A stretch of 64,000 bases of DNA, from contig JACTAT010000001.1 of assembly GCA_014526335.1 (NCBI GenBank), positions 2,464,830-2,528,829 of the forward strand. Reading direction: 5' to 3'. Position 1 is the stretch's first letter. Each line of letters begins with the position of its first letter. Made by a program: the position numbers and the translations under genes. Origin of the DNA: Chrysaora quinquecirrha (lineage: Eukaryota; Cnidaria; Scyphozoa; Semaeostomeae; Pelagiidae). The notes below the pieces were generated by a model. The model worked only from the letters and a program-made list of their open reading frames with translations, was not told where the DNA came from and ran no database searches. Below, piece after piece: positions 36,660 through 48,700 of this stretch.

Positions 36660-37150
36660 TCATAGCGCCATTTCATTCTTCTTCAGCAAGCACAACTCTT
36701 CTTCATTCTTCCAATGAAACAATTTTATCTTTCTCCTAATTTGATCCTCCTTCTTTCTCACGAAAGCACTTCTTCATTCATCTTCAGAATATCACTTCAT
36801 TCTTCTTCAGCAAGCACAACTCTTTTTCATTCTTCCAATGAAACGATATTATCTTTCTCTTAATTTGATCTTCCTTCTTTCTCACGAAAGCACTTCTTTA
36901 TTCGTCTTCAGAATATCATTTTATTCTTCTTCAGCAAGCACAACTCTTTTTCATTCTTCCAATGAAACGATTTTATCTTTCTCCTACTTTGATCTTCCTT
37001 CTTTCTCACGAAAGCACTTCTTCATTCATCTTCAGAATATCACTTCAATCTTCTTCAACAAGCATAGCTCTTTATTAATCTTCAAACTGGAGCGATTTTA
37101 TCTTCCTCAAAAGAAGAACAGTTCTCTCTTCTTCTCTCTTTCATTCATTG
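36660..37150. repeat. 125 bp pyrimidine-rich tandem repeat
   Basis: About 3.5 to 4 copies of a 125 bp unit containing cttcagcaagcacaactct and ctttctcacgaaagcacttc, with the aatgaaac motif at about 36713, 36838 and 36963. Very T/C-rich on the plus strand. The open frame at 36838-37158 is a product of the repeat. 37151-37766 continues as degenerate pyrimidine-rich sequence without a gene. Confidence 0.75.
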
Positions 37151-37766
37151 TCGTCTGACTTAATTCTAGCAGCTCTCCATATCTAAAGCCATTCTTCCTT
37201 AACCTTTATCTAGCATTAATGTCTCTTCTTCCTTAAAATGTTTTTCACTTACTCTATTCTTCAATTTCTCATTTGATTACTCTATTTCTCAATACTTCTT
37301 TATCTAAAGCACTTCTTCTTTGACCTCAGCTAGCATAAATTTCCCTTCTTCCTTAAAACGTTTTATTTTACTTTATTCTTCAATTCCTCATCAGATTACT
37401 TTATTCCTCACTTTCCTTATCTAAAGCATATATTCTTTAGTCCCCAATCTCAAGCTAACAAAAATATCATTTTCTCAACCAAATGTTTATTGTCTACTAC
37501 TCTCTACTATTGTCTACTAATCTTAATTATTCTTCATTCATCTGCATGTAATACACTTCTAGCAGCTCCCAATTCTTCTTCAGCCAGCATTTCGCTCCGT
37601 TCTTTTCTAACCAAAATTCAACTTTTCTTAATTCTTCAGACACAGCATGATCCCTACTTGAAGCAATTTCCACTCTCAAATACGCTTACAAAATTGTCCC
37701 TTCTTTTTATATCTTCCATTTCAAGAAAGGCAATTTTCCACTTGTTTAGCTTAGCTGTCTTCCTTA

Positions 37767-38703
37767 GGGCCTTTGCACACTAGAGTACTTTTCCAAATTT
37801 TAGTAAGGATTAACAAATTAACACCTTTTTTCCTAGTGTGCAAGGACTTTTTTGCATTTTCTACTATCCATAAATTCTAGTAAGGATGAAACAGGCCGAC
37901 TAATTAAATATGGGCAGCTCCCGAGCTGCCCTTATTTCTGCCAAATGTCATCACGGATTAATTTCTTGACCTGAAGCGACATTTTCTTGCTTTTTTCATT
38001 CGTTCTCGAAACAAGATGTCGGATGAAGAGTTTTTCATGCTTTTTTATGATTGTTTTCTATTTACTGGAGCAAAGCGGCCAGGGCAGAATGCACAGAATG
38101 ATGTTGGTATTATCTGCATATGTTAGAACTTTTACACTTTTACAAATGCAACAAGCGGCATTAAGGAGGGTCGTATAGGGGTTCTGGGGAACATGGGAAC
38201 AAGCCCCAAAATGGCTTAGGGAACAGGGAACATTTGCATGAAATTAGGGGAACAAGGGAACATTTTGCACATATTTTTCAGGGAACACTCTGAAAATTCC
38301 ACAAAACTCAAGGGAACAAATTATAATTTTCTAAGGGAACAGGGGAACAAGGACCCCCCCTATACGACCCTCATTAAGATTCTTTATTCAACAACATTCT
38401 GAAGAGCTAAATTCGGAGAACTCAGATTCTTAAATTTAATTCATGTCATTCACTAAATGTCGAAAATAGGCAATTTCAAAATAAATATAATTCAAGTTGA
38501 TGGTGCATTGAGGGTGAAAGAAAGAAAGAATTCTTCTCAGACGTTACGGTGAACCATATCAAATCTTTCATCAGAGGTCGAAATGATTGATAGAGACTAT
38601 TTCAGGGCATCAGGAATTTATGGTCGGAACTAAATAATTAGCAAATGCGCCCCACTGTTTGGTAGAATTTTGGCAGAATTTTAGGTCTAGTGTGCAAAGG
38701 GCC
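37767..38703. mobile_element. PIF/Harbinger-type non-autonomous element with TTA duplication
   Basis: Ends gggcctttgcacactaga and tctagtgtgcaaagggcc are inverted repeats with one mismatch, flanked by TTA at 37764-37766 and 38704-38706. The 937 bp interior has no transposase frame. An internal copy of the terminal motif (tcctagtgtgcaagga near 37831) suggests a nested or duplicated end. It lies just downstream of the GREB1 stop codon and may contribute its 3' UTR. Confidence 0.75.
38166..38372. mobile_element. 207 bp MITE nested in the Harbinger element
   Basis: Terminal inverted repeat gagggtcgtatagggg / ccctatacgaccctc, with attaag duplicated at 38160-38165 and 38373-38378. The interior repeats a gggaaca motif. 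Confidence 0.75.
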
Positions 38704-38806
38704 TTAATCAACGCACTCCAGTCTTTTCCTGAAGCCGGGGCTTTTAACTCTTTCTACAAACAGCACCCAATCATCGCCCTTCCATACTTGGTCAACAGTA
38801 ACCAAA

Positions 38807-39728
38807 TCAGCCAATCACACCAGTCAAAAAGAAAACTGGTTTTTTGTTGCCTTCACAGGTAGTCGCTGTCTGATACTCATCCCTGAATCGGAATCTCCAA
38901 TTTTCTTCTAAGTCTAATCGAGTGATTTCCTCTCTCATTGTGTATCGATCATTTGATACAATACAAAGTCTGGCATCCTCAATAAATCGAAACTTTGATA
39001 AGAACTCTTTATTCAAACAAGGAGGATAATCATACAATAATAGTCCACCGTACACTTTCTCCAGTTGATGTGTCGTGGCATCACACAGTTCACGTTTTGT
39101 ATTACCATTGATAACACATTCGCTAATATCCCGACCGAGGTCTATATACCCTCCTATTATCAGGACAGGATGGTCTGGTTTTTTAACGGAAGCAGGAAAG
39201 AGAATATTCCCACCAAGTCCGAGGTATTTCTGCATAACAAAATGCGGAGGCGCATTGATTGTCTTCAATTCTTCACGATCCGGAGGCGCAACAAGATGTG
39301 AGAATGATGATCCTTCTTGGGTTGGATCTAGTTGCTCCCAGCTCTGCGTTCGAAGCGGCACACGCCAGCCAGACCGCGCGGTTAACTTGCACATGAAACT
39401 CAAATGCTCGAAGCGGCATGTCAGGATGTTGTTTTCAACGAGTCGTAACTGGAAATCGATGTTTTCTCCGATGTATTTGGTATTGTTGAAACTGACATTT
39501 TGTGTTTGTTTCACACTGAGAAATATACAAGAATGCATGAATGTTCGTATGAATCCATGCATTGGAACATCGAACTGAGTTGAGCTCCATGGCCGTAAAC
39601 CAATGATGCCATATTGCAGAACATGTGGGGTGGCTTCAACCAGTTTCATGATATCAAAGAGGGAGGTTGTGTCAGCTGATGGCGAAAGAGCATCGGGATC
39701 CATTGGCTCGTTTTCATCTTCTTTATCC
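38807..39728 (-). CDS. GREB1: GREB1 exon 20: C-terminal glycosyltransferase-like region
   Basis: About 307 residues (1714-2020), the terminal exon. It carries [29 protein letters not shown] and [18 protein letters not shown], matching the last 300 residues of vertebrate GREB1 in order and spacing. By family knowledge this is the TAGT-type glycosyltransferase region; I did not assign catalytic residues. Confidence 0.9.
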
Positions 39729-42700
39729 CTATAAAATCATTTATGAAATCGCACTACAAAACTTGCATTCGTAATTTCGGTTTTTGGCAGACCCTCCAAA
39801 TTCTGAAAACGGCAGACTTAGCACAAAAGCGTTTCCTGCACCAAAAAAACACCGCTGTCGAAAAGCTAGGCTGATCAGAAAGAAAATCGAACTAAACCAT
39901 AAATTTTAAAGGGAGAACAAGATTCCTTGCGATGTCTGTGAAACCTTCCAGCTTCTGGGACAGAAGGCATTGGAGGCCTGCGAAACCTGCCCTTTTCAGA
40001 AGACGGTACCAAAAAAAATACGTTTCGACGTCTGCCAAAAAGACAAGGCGTCTACTGAAAACAGAATGTGGCCGAAAAAATACGCCCTTAATAAAAATAG
40101 CTCCTGCACAGAGTATATTTGAAAAAACTCACCCAACTGGTTCATTGTCCTTTCCAACTTGCTGCCACATAACAACATTGTCAGCCATTATGAGAATCAA
40201 GGGCCAAACATCTTCATCTTTCTCCGCATCGATATTTTGACGCTGTACTTCGAATTCATAGTTCTGTCGTCCGAAAGACTTGGGGGGAAAGAAAAGAAGA
40301 AATAAATAGAATGAATACAAGCATTCCGAGGTAATCACAAAATTGTTTTAATTTTTCTACCCAAGGGGGGGTCATAGAGGGAGGGGGGGTCAAAAAACCA
40401 TAAAACCGCAAATTCTTTTAGCCAAAAACCGTACAAGTGTACATGTGTTTTGTTAAAACCGTAAAACCCACCGAAATCGCAGATTGGAAAACCGTAAAAC
40501 CGTACTTGTTGAAGTTTAAAAACCGTAAAACCGCTCTTAAAATGTCGAAAAACCGCAAACCGTCATGCCCAATGACCCCCTCACCCAATGTACAAAAGAT
40601 CATCATTAGGTTAAAGATCAACAGAGTGACTCTGGTGTAGACATATTACATGAGTTGCAGTTTTCGCTGCTTTCACCTCAATTCAATTCATTCAAAACAT
40701 TGTAAATTAACAAATAGTTATTGGGAACGAATCTACGACTTTTGTAGCGACTGTGGTGATGATCCTTGGAACGTACAGTCGAAATATAACCCTTTCACAC
40801 CCGGATTTAATTGCATGTAACAGTTTAAATCTATATGACTGCAAGTTTTTCAGGGGGTAGCAAATACCAAGATAGTCAGTTGAAAGCAGATAGCTTCAAA
40901 GAAAATAACTAATAAAAATCCAATAATATATCATGCATTCACTCTCTGACAATATCACGTTTCACAGTGTTTATCAATGGACCATATGGTCCCTCCAGGA
41001 GGGAAAGGGTTAAGTATAAAAAATAGGTCTATTACTTCGAAATACTTCTTCATTTTACATCAATCAACTATATGCCCAAATAAAGAATTTCAAAAGGCGA
41101 AACCCTCTCAGACTTTGTTATACCGTGTCGCCACATCGCTAACTTGCTCGTCAAACATTTTTGTTTGCAGGGGCAGATCCAGGGGAGGGTGCGAAGGGTG
41201 CTTGAGCACCAGTCAGATTTTTAAGCAGTTGTTTGCACTCCATTGTTTCCTTGCGGGAAACCAAAATGTTTTGGAACTTTTTTAAAAAACATCGCTCAAC
41301 GATATTCATCTTGGTTTTGCTTCTTAAGAAATGTTTTGTGACGTAGGCAAACATTCAAAACACTGCTTGGTTAACAAAAAGCGAATTTTTTAAAGATAAT
41401 GTTTGGCCGTTTTGACGTGGCCAAACGTTTCAACATTGCTTGATAAACAAATTCCGAATTTACGACAAACAATGATTGGCCGTTGGGCCACGGCATTTAC
41501 CTTGCATGGAAATGTTTTGAATGTTTTGGCATTTGATCAAAATCAAAATCATAAGCACAAAATCAAATCAACCTCAACTTTCCACCAATGCAGAATTATT
41601 TACCTTCATAACTTGTTTCACTGCACCGAAACTTGCTTCATCAAACTCTTGTGGCAGTATAGCAAATACATGGTTAGGCCAATTCTTTTGATAAATGGCC
41701 ATTTCACTTTGCTTTACAAATGTTATGTGAATATGATCGGTCTCCTCCATGGCGTGAAATAGATTCAGAAGACCTAAACAGGGCGAAAAACAAATTTATA
41801 CTCTATAAATGATTATAGCTGTAAAATGATAAAGGGTAACATTTGAAACATGAACAGAAGCCAACGTAGCAATCGCGGTGGATCGATTCAATTCAATTCA
41901 ATTCAAAAATTTCCAGATCTACAAATGATGCACAATTTTATCTTACGGCTTGGACCCTAGACTTGATTCAAAAATCCCTAACTTTCGCTCACATTGAATT
42001 GGATTGATATTGCTGTTGTTCGTTTCAGTCAAGGAATTGTCTCCTTTTATCATCTGAAAGTGGCAGCTCGCTCCAAAAATTGGCGCACCAATAGGAGAGC
42101 AGAATTTCAAAATAAGCATTCTGATTGGTTGATTTGGCGATTTGTTAGTTTGATCGTCCAGCATTTCAATTCAATAGCGATAACTGAAGGTGAAATGGTG
42201 TTTTAGCGCCAATCGCCAGGATCTCAGTAGTAGGTTAACTAATCGAGACCTCGACCCTGGCCATGACGCTATCGTGGCTGGGCTCGAACCCTGACCACAC
42301 TGAGCTTCTGACACCACGAGTCAGCTGGATTACACCACTACGCCACAGCACCTTCAACTAACTGCCACCCATGTACGTGGGAAAGGGTCCAGGCAGAATC
42401 TGACAGCGTCGGTACAACCTAAAAGGCAGATAGCTACCCTAAGAAATCAAACCGAAAAGCCCCACAAGAGGACTGACTACCACGATTGCGATTCGCCAAT
42501 CCACAGTCCTACAGAATTACTCCCGAGTACAAGAAGAGCTCCTCCGCGGGAGCTTCTCCGAATTTATAGCAACATATTAGAAGTTCTAAGGATTAAGGCC
42601 CTGGTCAAACGATCAGACATTGGTTGTGAAACACCTGAAATCTGCTTGTCAAGCAAAACGTTTGACCGTTTGGCTATGTCGTAAAACATAGTTTGTTAAA

Positions 42701-45700
42701 CATATTTGCTCGTATTTGCTTTCATTTCATTGTTTTCGTGGTTTCAACAAAATTGTTTCAAAAACATTCTGCAAAAAATTTAGTTTACATTTGCTTGCCA
42801 AGCTATGTTTTATGACGTGGATAAACGATCAAACATTGTTGTAAAGCAAATCTTAAAAGTTTGACAAACAATGTTTAATCGTTTGGCCAGGGCCTAAGAA
42901 ATATAAATTAGATTTCAAGTGAAAGTTTTCTCTAAAAATAAACAAAAATAAAATAATGTACCTTCTTCTTGGCCTTCAGAGCTTGCCATTAGAATCGGAG
43001 TTTTGATTTTTCTTCCCAGCAAAGCTTCTTCTTCTGTTTTGACTATCTTAGGAAATGGAGTTCCAACGTTGATTTTTGGCATTAAGAGTCCTTTGACAAC
43101 TTGCTGTTCATCATCGATGACAAAGTACTTCATGTGCATCACAGGAATTATGAATTGCAGGTCAACCTTGATAAATAAAGAGGTATACACATATACACAA
43201 TATACACAGCTAAGCAAAATCACAACTAAAAGGACCCATAGGTTATTTTAACTTAGTGCACCACCGCTAAGGGGTAATCAAACAAAAATTAAGAAAACCA
43301 AAAAGGTGCATCGACGCTTGCTGGATAACAAATCTTCATCCATGAACAAAAAATAGGCCATTATTATAACCTACGATTAATGCAATGGGCGTATTTTTTG
43401 GTCACATTCTGTCTTCAGCAGACGCCTTCACTTTTCGGCAGACGTCGAAACGTATTTTTCTTGGTACCGTCTTCTGAAAACGGCAGGTTTCGCAGGCCTC
43501 CAAAACCTCTGTCCCCGAAGCTGGAAGGTTTCGCAGACATCGCAAGGAATCTCGTTCTGGCTTAAAATGAATCGTTTATTTCGAGTTTGTTCTGATCAGC
43601 CTACCGTTTTCGGCAACTGTGCTTTTTTGGTACAGGAAACGTTTTCCTGCTATGTCTTCCGTTTTCAGAATTTGGAATGTCTGCCAAAAACAGGTTACCA
43701 ACAAAATACGTCCAAGGATGGATGAGAGTCAACCAAATACAAGCAAAACGAACAAAAAGATTGTGATACCCTCTATGAATATATTTTGCATTTCAAATGT
43801 TTGATAGCTGCGAGAAGAGATCGAGGCTGCAAACAAGCTACACTTGCAATGACCTCACATGTCAAGTCCATCGGTAGTAATCTCAGATTTTGGAAGGGGG
43901 CGGGGGGCTAAACACAGTTAAATATTTGTAATGATTTTATGACATTATACTATTGTAGTAGATGTTATTGGGGCCTCCAGCCCCTCCCGTTGCTTCTGCT
44001 GAGCCTGCAAAATTAGCTAAGTTCTTTGGGAAGCGAAAATACCGAAGTTGTTTAAGTCAGAGTTACTACAGACATTTCTGAACTCTTACCGTCTAGAAGG
44101 TGATTTGGGGGGTTTAACCCTTTCCCTCCTGGAGGGACCATATGGTCCATTGATAAACACTATAAAACGTGATATGGTCAGGAGGTAAATGCATGATATA
44201 TTATTGGATTTACATCAGTAATTTTCTTTGAAGTTATCTGCTTTCAACTGACTACCTTGATATTTGCTACCCCCTTAAAAACTTGCTGTCATATAGATTT
44301 AAACAGTTACATGCAAATGAATCCGGGTGTGAAAGGGTTAAAAAAAAGCAGTAGAACAAACTTACTTCAGTGTTTTCATCTCCGAAGCCAGTGAGCTGAT
44401 AATCGAAAACTTTGGTTGTATCTCCACCCATTCCTTCTCTGTAAAACTTGCAACTATCACAGTGATGTAAGGTGTCATGTGTTGCACAGTCAGCAAGGAT
44501 AACAGGAACAACCTGTTGGCCACCAATATCTCTAATATCGGACGTTCTTTTCAACATCTGGATCTCTTGTTTCTTGTCCGGTTTCACATCTTTGCTGACC
44601 GATGATATATGAACTCGGCTGTAATTCTTGAATTCACTATCAAGGAACTCTGTAATGAATTCTGTCTCGCAGACTTTACTGATGTCCGGCCATTGTGGAT
44701 GGTGAAGTGCTACGATGCCGCATATTTCCATGGGATCCAGCGCAGGCGCATAGGAAACTCGGTTGTCATAGACATCAACTCTTTTTAATCGCATCAGCAT
44801 TGAATGAAGAAGGCGCGCGAAATGCAAATACGCGCCAGTCTTGCCAACCTTTTTTGGAAAAATCAAAACATCAGTTTCGTTTTCGTCATTTTCATGCTAG
44901 CGAATCTTTTCGCACTACTGTGGTGGATACGCACTTCTGTGGTGGAATTTTTCCGTACTGTGATGGATAAGCACTACGATGGTGGCTAATTTTGCTTGAT
45001 GTGGTGGTATTTTTTGCATACTGTGGTGGATAAGCACTACAGTGGTGGATAATCAAGCTTGGTGTGGTGGTATTTTTTTGCATACTGTGGTGGATCAGCA
45101 CTACTGTGGTGGCTCATTTATGCTTGATGTGGTGGTATTTTTTGCACACTGCGGTGGTTAATTTTGTTTGATGTGGTGGTATTTTTGTGCATACTGTGGT
45201 GGATAAGCACTACTGTGGTGGATTATTAAGCTTGATGTAGTGGTAATTTTTACGTACTGCGGTGGATACGAAATCAAGCCCCCCCCCGGGTGGATTTATT
45301 CATGTTTGGACGTTTCTGAGAGATCTTATAGGAGAGGGGGCCTAAAGAGATGGGGGCTTAACATCGGAACACAGTCTTTTCTCGGCCAGCAATGAAAGAT
45401 GCTACAGATATTGCAAAGTGAGATTCATATATCAACGAAGTTCGTTGTTATTAAAGAACGTCATGAGCAGAACTCATGAGCAGGCAGGTTTCTATACTTT
45501 GCAGTTGACAAACAAGAGGCGGGGCTTAATAGCGAGTGGGACTATAAAGAGGATGGAGGATGGGGAAGGGGCTTACCTGCGGAGGTCCACACAACAGCAA
45601 GCATCTTGGATGGTATTGTTCTTTATCATTGTCATCTTCATCTGAGGCATCGTCATTTGATGCTTCTGATAAATACACATTGCCACCTTTAAGTAAACAA

Positions 45701-48700
45701 ATACATAAATATGAGAAAACCAAAAATAAACAGCAGGCCCGGAGGGGGCACTCTTGTATATTTTGGTAGGGGTGTGAATAGTGGAATATTTTCAGACCAT
45801 CCTCAGGAGGGGGTTTAATTTTACGAAAACCTATAAAAAGGTATTGAAATTTTCGCACCATTCTTAGAGCTGCATCAAAAACCACCCAAAAATGGCAATT
45901 TCTGTTCCGGATTTTAACATAACATTCACAAGAAGGGTTTTGAAATCGTCTTGTGCGTATTCTGTGATATCATTAATATGAAAGCATTAACCATTCTAAG
46001 GCAGATAAGTAAGAGAAACACCCATTCTGATGTTAACTTATTGCAAAACTATACCCATTTTCAGGTAAAATAACCAAAAACATACCCATAGACCAACAAC
46101 AACAGCAGTTCGCTACAACTGAGCTGACTCTTTACAACAATAACAACTTAAGGTGATGGAAGCAATAACTAGGACACAAGCAATCCAACTCTAGACTTAT
46201 TACATGAGTCCAACTCCTCACAAACAGCAACAACAACAACATCTACCGATCCGCTCTTTGCTCAGAGAGATTGAGCGGTTTTGAGGTCGGTCGCGAGGGT
46301 CGTTAGCCGTTAGCGATAACTAGCACTCGTGTAATCGTCTAATCTAACTCTTGCAAAATACATCAACAATTTGGTATCAGAAATTAAATCAGAAATTACG
46401 ATAAGATTCAACATACCAGGAACTTGCTTTTTGCCTATATCCTTGCTCAGAGGACTAAAAGTGTATTGCTTGCTTTCATCTGCAATAAGAAAATGATAGG
46501 GACATAGATCGATTTCGTGAGTATAACCTTTATAGCAACTGTCAAACACTTCAAACCTACAGTATACAGTATATTGGAAAAGTTTGCTGTTAATTTTCTA
46601 CTATATTGATCTTCTTTCTGAACTAGAACAGGCCCTTAAACACCGGACAACGAGGCCTTACGGAACTTACATGAACAATCCCTTCTCGGACAGTTCTGAT
46701 TTTTGCTTTCATGAAAACTTTGAAAAGTTTTCGAGTTAAAATCAGTAGATTTAGGAGAAAACAATTTCAAAAAGCTTACCGCTTGGAGTGGGAGACGGCG
46801 GGGTTGATGTACCTGGTGTAGTCAGTACTTTTCGAGCTTGACGGGCTACGGTCCAACGCCTAAAAAAGAAAACTTTAGAATAAGACGAGAGAAAAGCAGA
46901 AAAGTTACGAAAGCCGAAAAAGTTCTGCTGAATCAATTTGGAACTAACCTGTAGTATCTGGATTGATGATCTGGATTACTCTTGGCTAATATCGGTCTAT
47001 TGCTATCAATCCAACGAGTATTTGGATCTGAATTCAGATTGATTAATCTGGGTTGACCTCCGCTTTGTCCACCATTAGAATGGATGATCTGCCAGACAGT
47101 TTTGGATGCAAGGACAATCGGTAGAGGATATTTTGTTGAGAAATGATTGCTGCTATCATCTGCTTGTGTTTCATCTGTTCTTCCTTCTGACGTTGCCTCT
47201 TTATCTGAAATTAATAGCAAATAGTTTATTAACAACGATAGGCAGTCATAATGTTGCATCTTTTAGCAAGCAAGCAAGCAATCTTAATTTGTTAATGCAG
47301 GACAGGGGTTCTGGCAGCTATACACCTGGTGTGGACCTGCAGCTTGTGCCCCCAGGCTGATATTCTAGCATGAATACCCTGGGTTCTCATTTACCGACCT
47401 CGGAAGGATGGACAGCTGAGTTGACTGTAGGCTTGTGGAAAGTTGTCCCGACGAGATTCGAACCCACGACCTTGCGATCGTAAGCCGAACGCCTTGACCA
47501 CTCGGCCACACCACCTCTAAACTCAGTATTTCAGTATTTCAGCGCGTAAAAAGGCTGGTTACACTAGTGCTACAATGCCTGCCAAAAGTCATTCGAACAC
47601 CCCCGTAGTTTAAAAAGACTCCTCTTTCAACAATGTTGTTCTGCTAATGTACAGTCTGAGCTTTCATAAGAAACATTGCGGCTTCTCGTTGGATATTCTA
47701 GACCGTAGAAAATCAACTTTGTTTGTACTAATCGCTTGTGCTAATAGTACCAATCGAGAACTTGACCCTGATTGTGACGTTACCGTGGTTGGGGCTCGAA
47801 TCCCGACCTCGCCAAGCTTCTAAAGGCACGACTCAGCTGGATTAGACCGCAAGGCAGGACATCTCCTCGCTCAAAACCTCTCCTCTAGCAAAAGTACACA
47901 GCGCATAATAGGACTGACGTCACACATCACTCGACTAGCAATCAAAGACCAAAACGACATCGTACCTGTCTGCTGTCCGTTGGGCATTTTCTGTTTATCA
48001 TTCTGCAAAAATGGATCATTTAACTCTAAATACGTTGTTCCAGCGCTACTTCTAACACTGTTTGTGACGACTTGTTTGCTTGCAATTGTCGAGTTTGTTA
48101 CTCCACTGACTGTTAAATAACATGCCACTGAGCCAATTTCAGTCTCAAGAATGGATCGTTGGAAATAGCCATTGTCGATTAGACGCAGATCACAGTACTT
48201 CAGCGATCTGAAAATAGGAAAGTGAGTTATGAGATATTTAAGACATGTAGATCACAGTATTACAAGGATCTAAAAACAGGAAATTGAATTCTATATAGTT
48301 ATTCTATGTAGATAATAAATAGTTTTTTGAAGACAACTTCCAGTGAACACTGAATTAAGGTTTCTTAAGTAGAAACCTTATTAATATGATAAACATTTTT
48401 CATTCATTTAAAAATTTGCATAAACTGAATTTTGCACTAGGGTATTCAGAAGTAAGCTCTGCACAGAAATGATGGCAAACATCGATTTTGTTAGTATTGA
48501 AAATTAACTAAATTATGTGGCAAACCGTGAAACCTTTACAGCGATTATTTTTAATACGTATTCGTATCTACAGTTATATCTTACAATCTTTCAATTTTGC
48601 ATATGTATTGATCTTAAATTATCTTAAAAGTTTTTGCTCATTAAATGTCTTTCTTTAGCTTTAGCTGCTAGATAAAGTAGACTTTATTTCTTTTTGTTAT

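Noticed and set aside
36838..37783. Ser/Phe/Leu-rich ORFs as secreted proteins
   Set aside because: They arise from a pyrimidine-rich 125 bp tandem repeat and its degenerate continuation; no splice or homology support.
38659..40240. Plus-strand ORFs opposite GREB1 exons 19-20
   Set aside because: Shadows of the minus-strand coding exons or of the MITE in intron 19.
47430..47516. Functional tRNA gene
   Set aside because: A and B boxes are present, but the acceptor stem does not pair and a SINE body follows directly.
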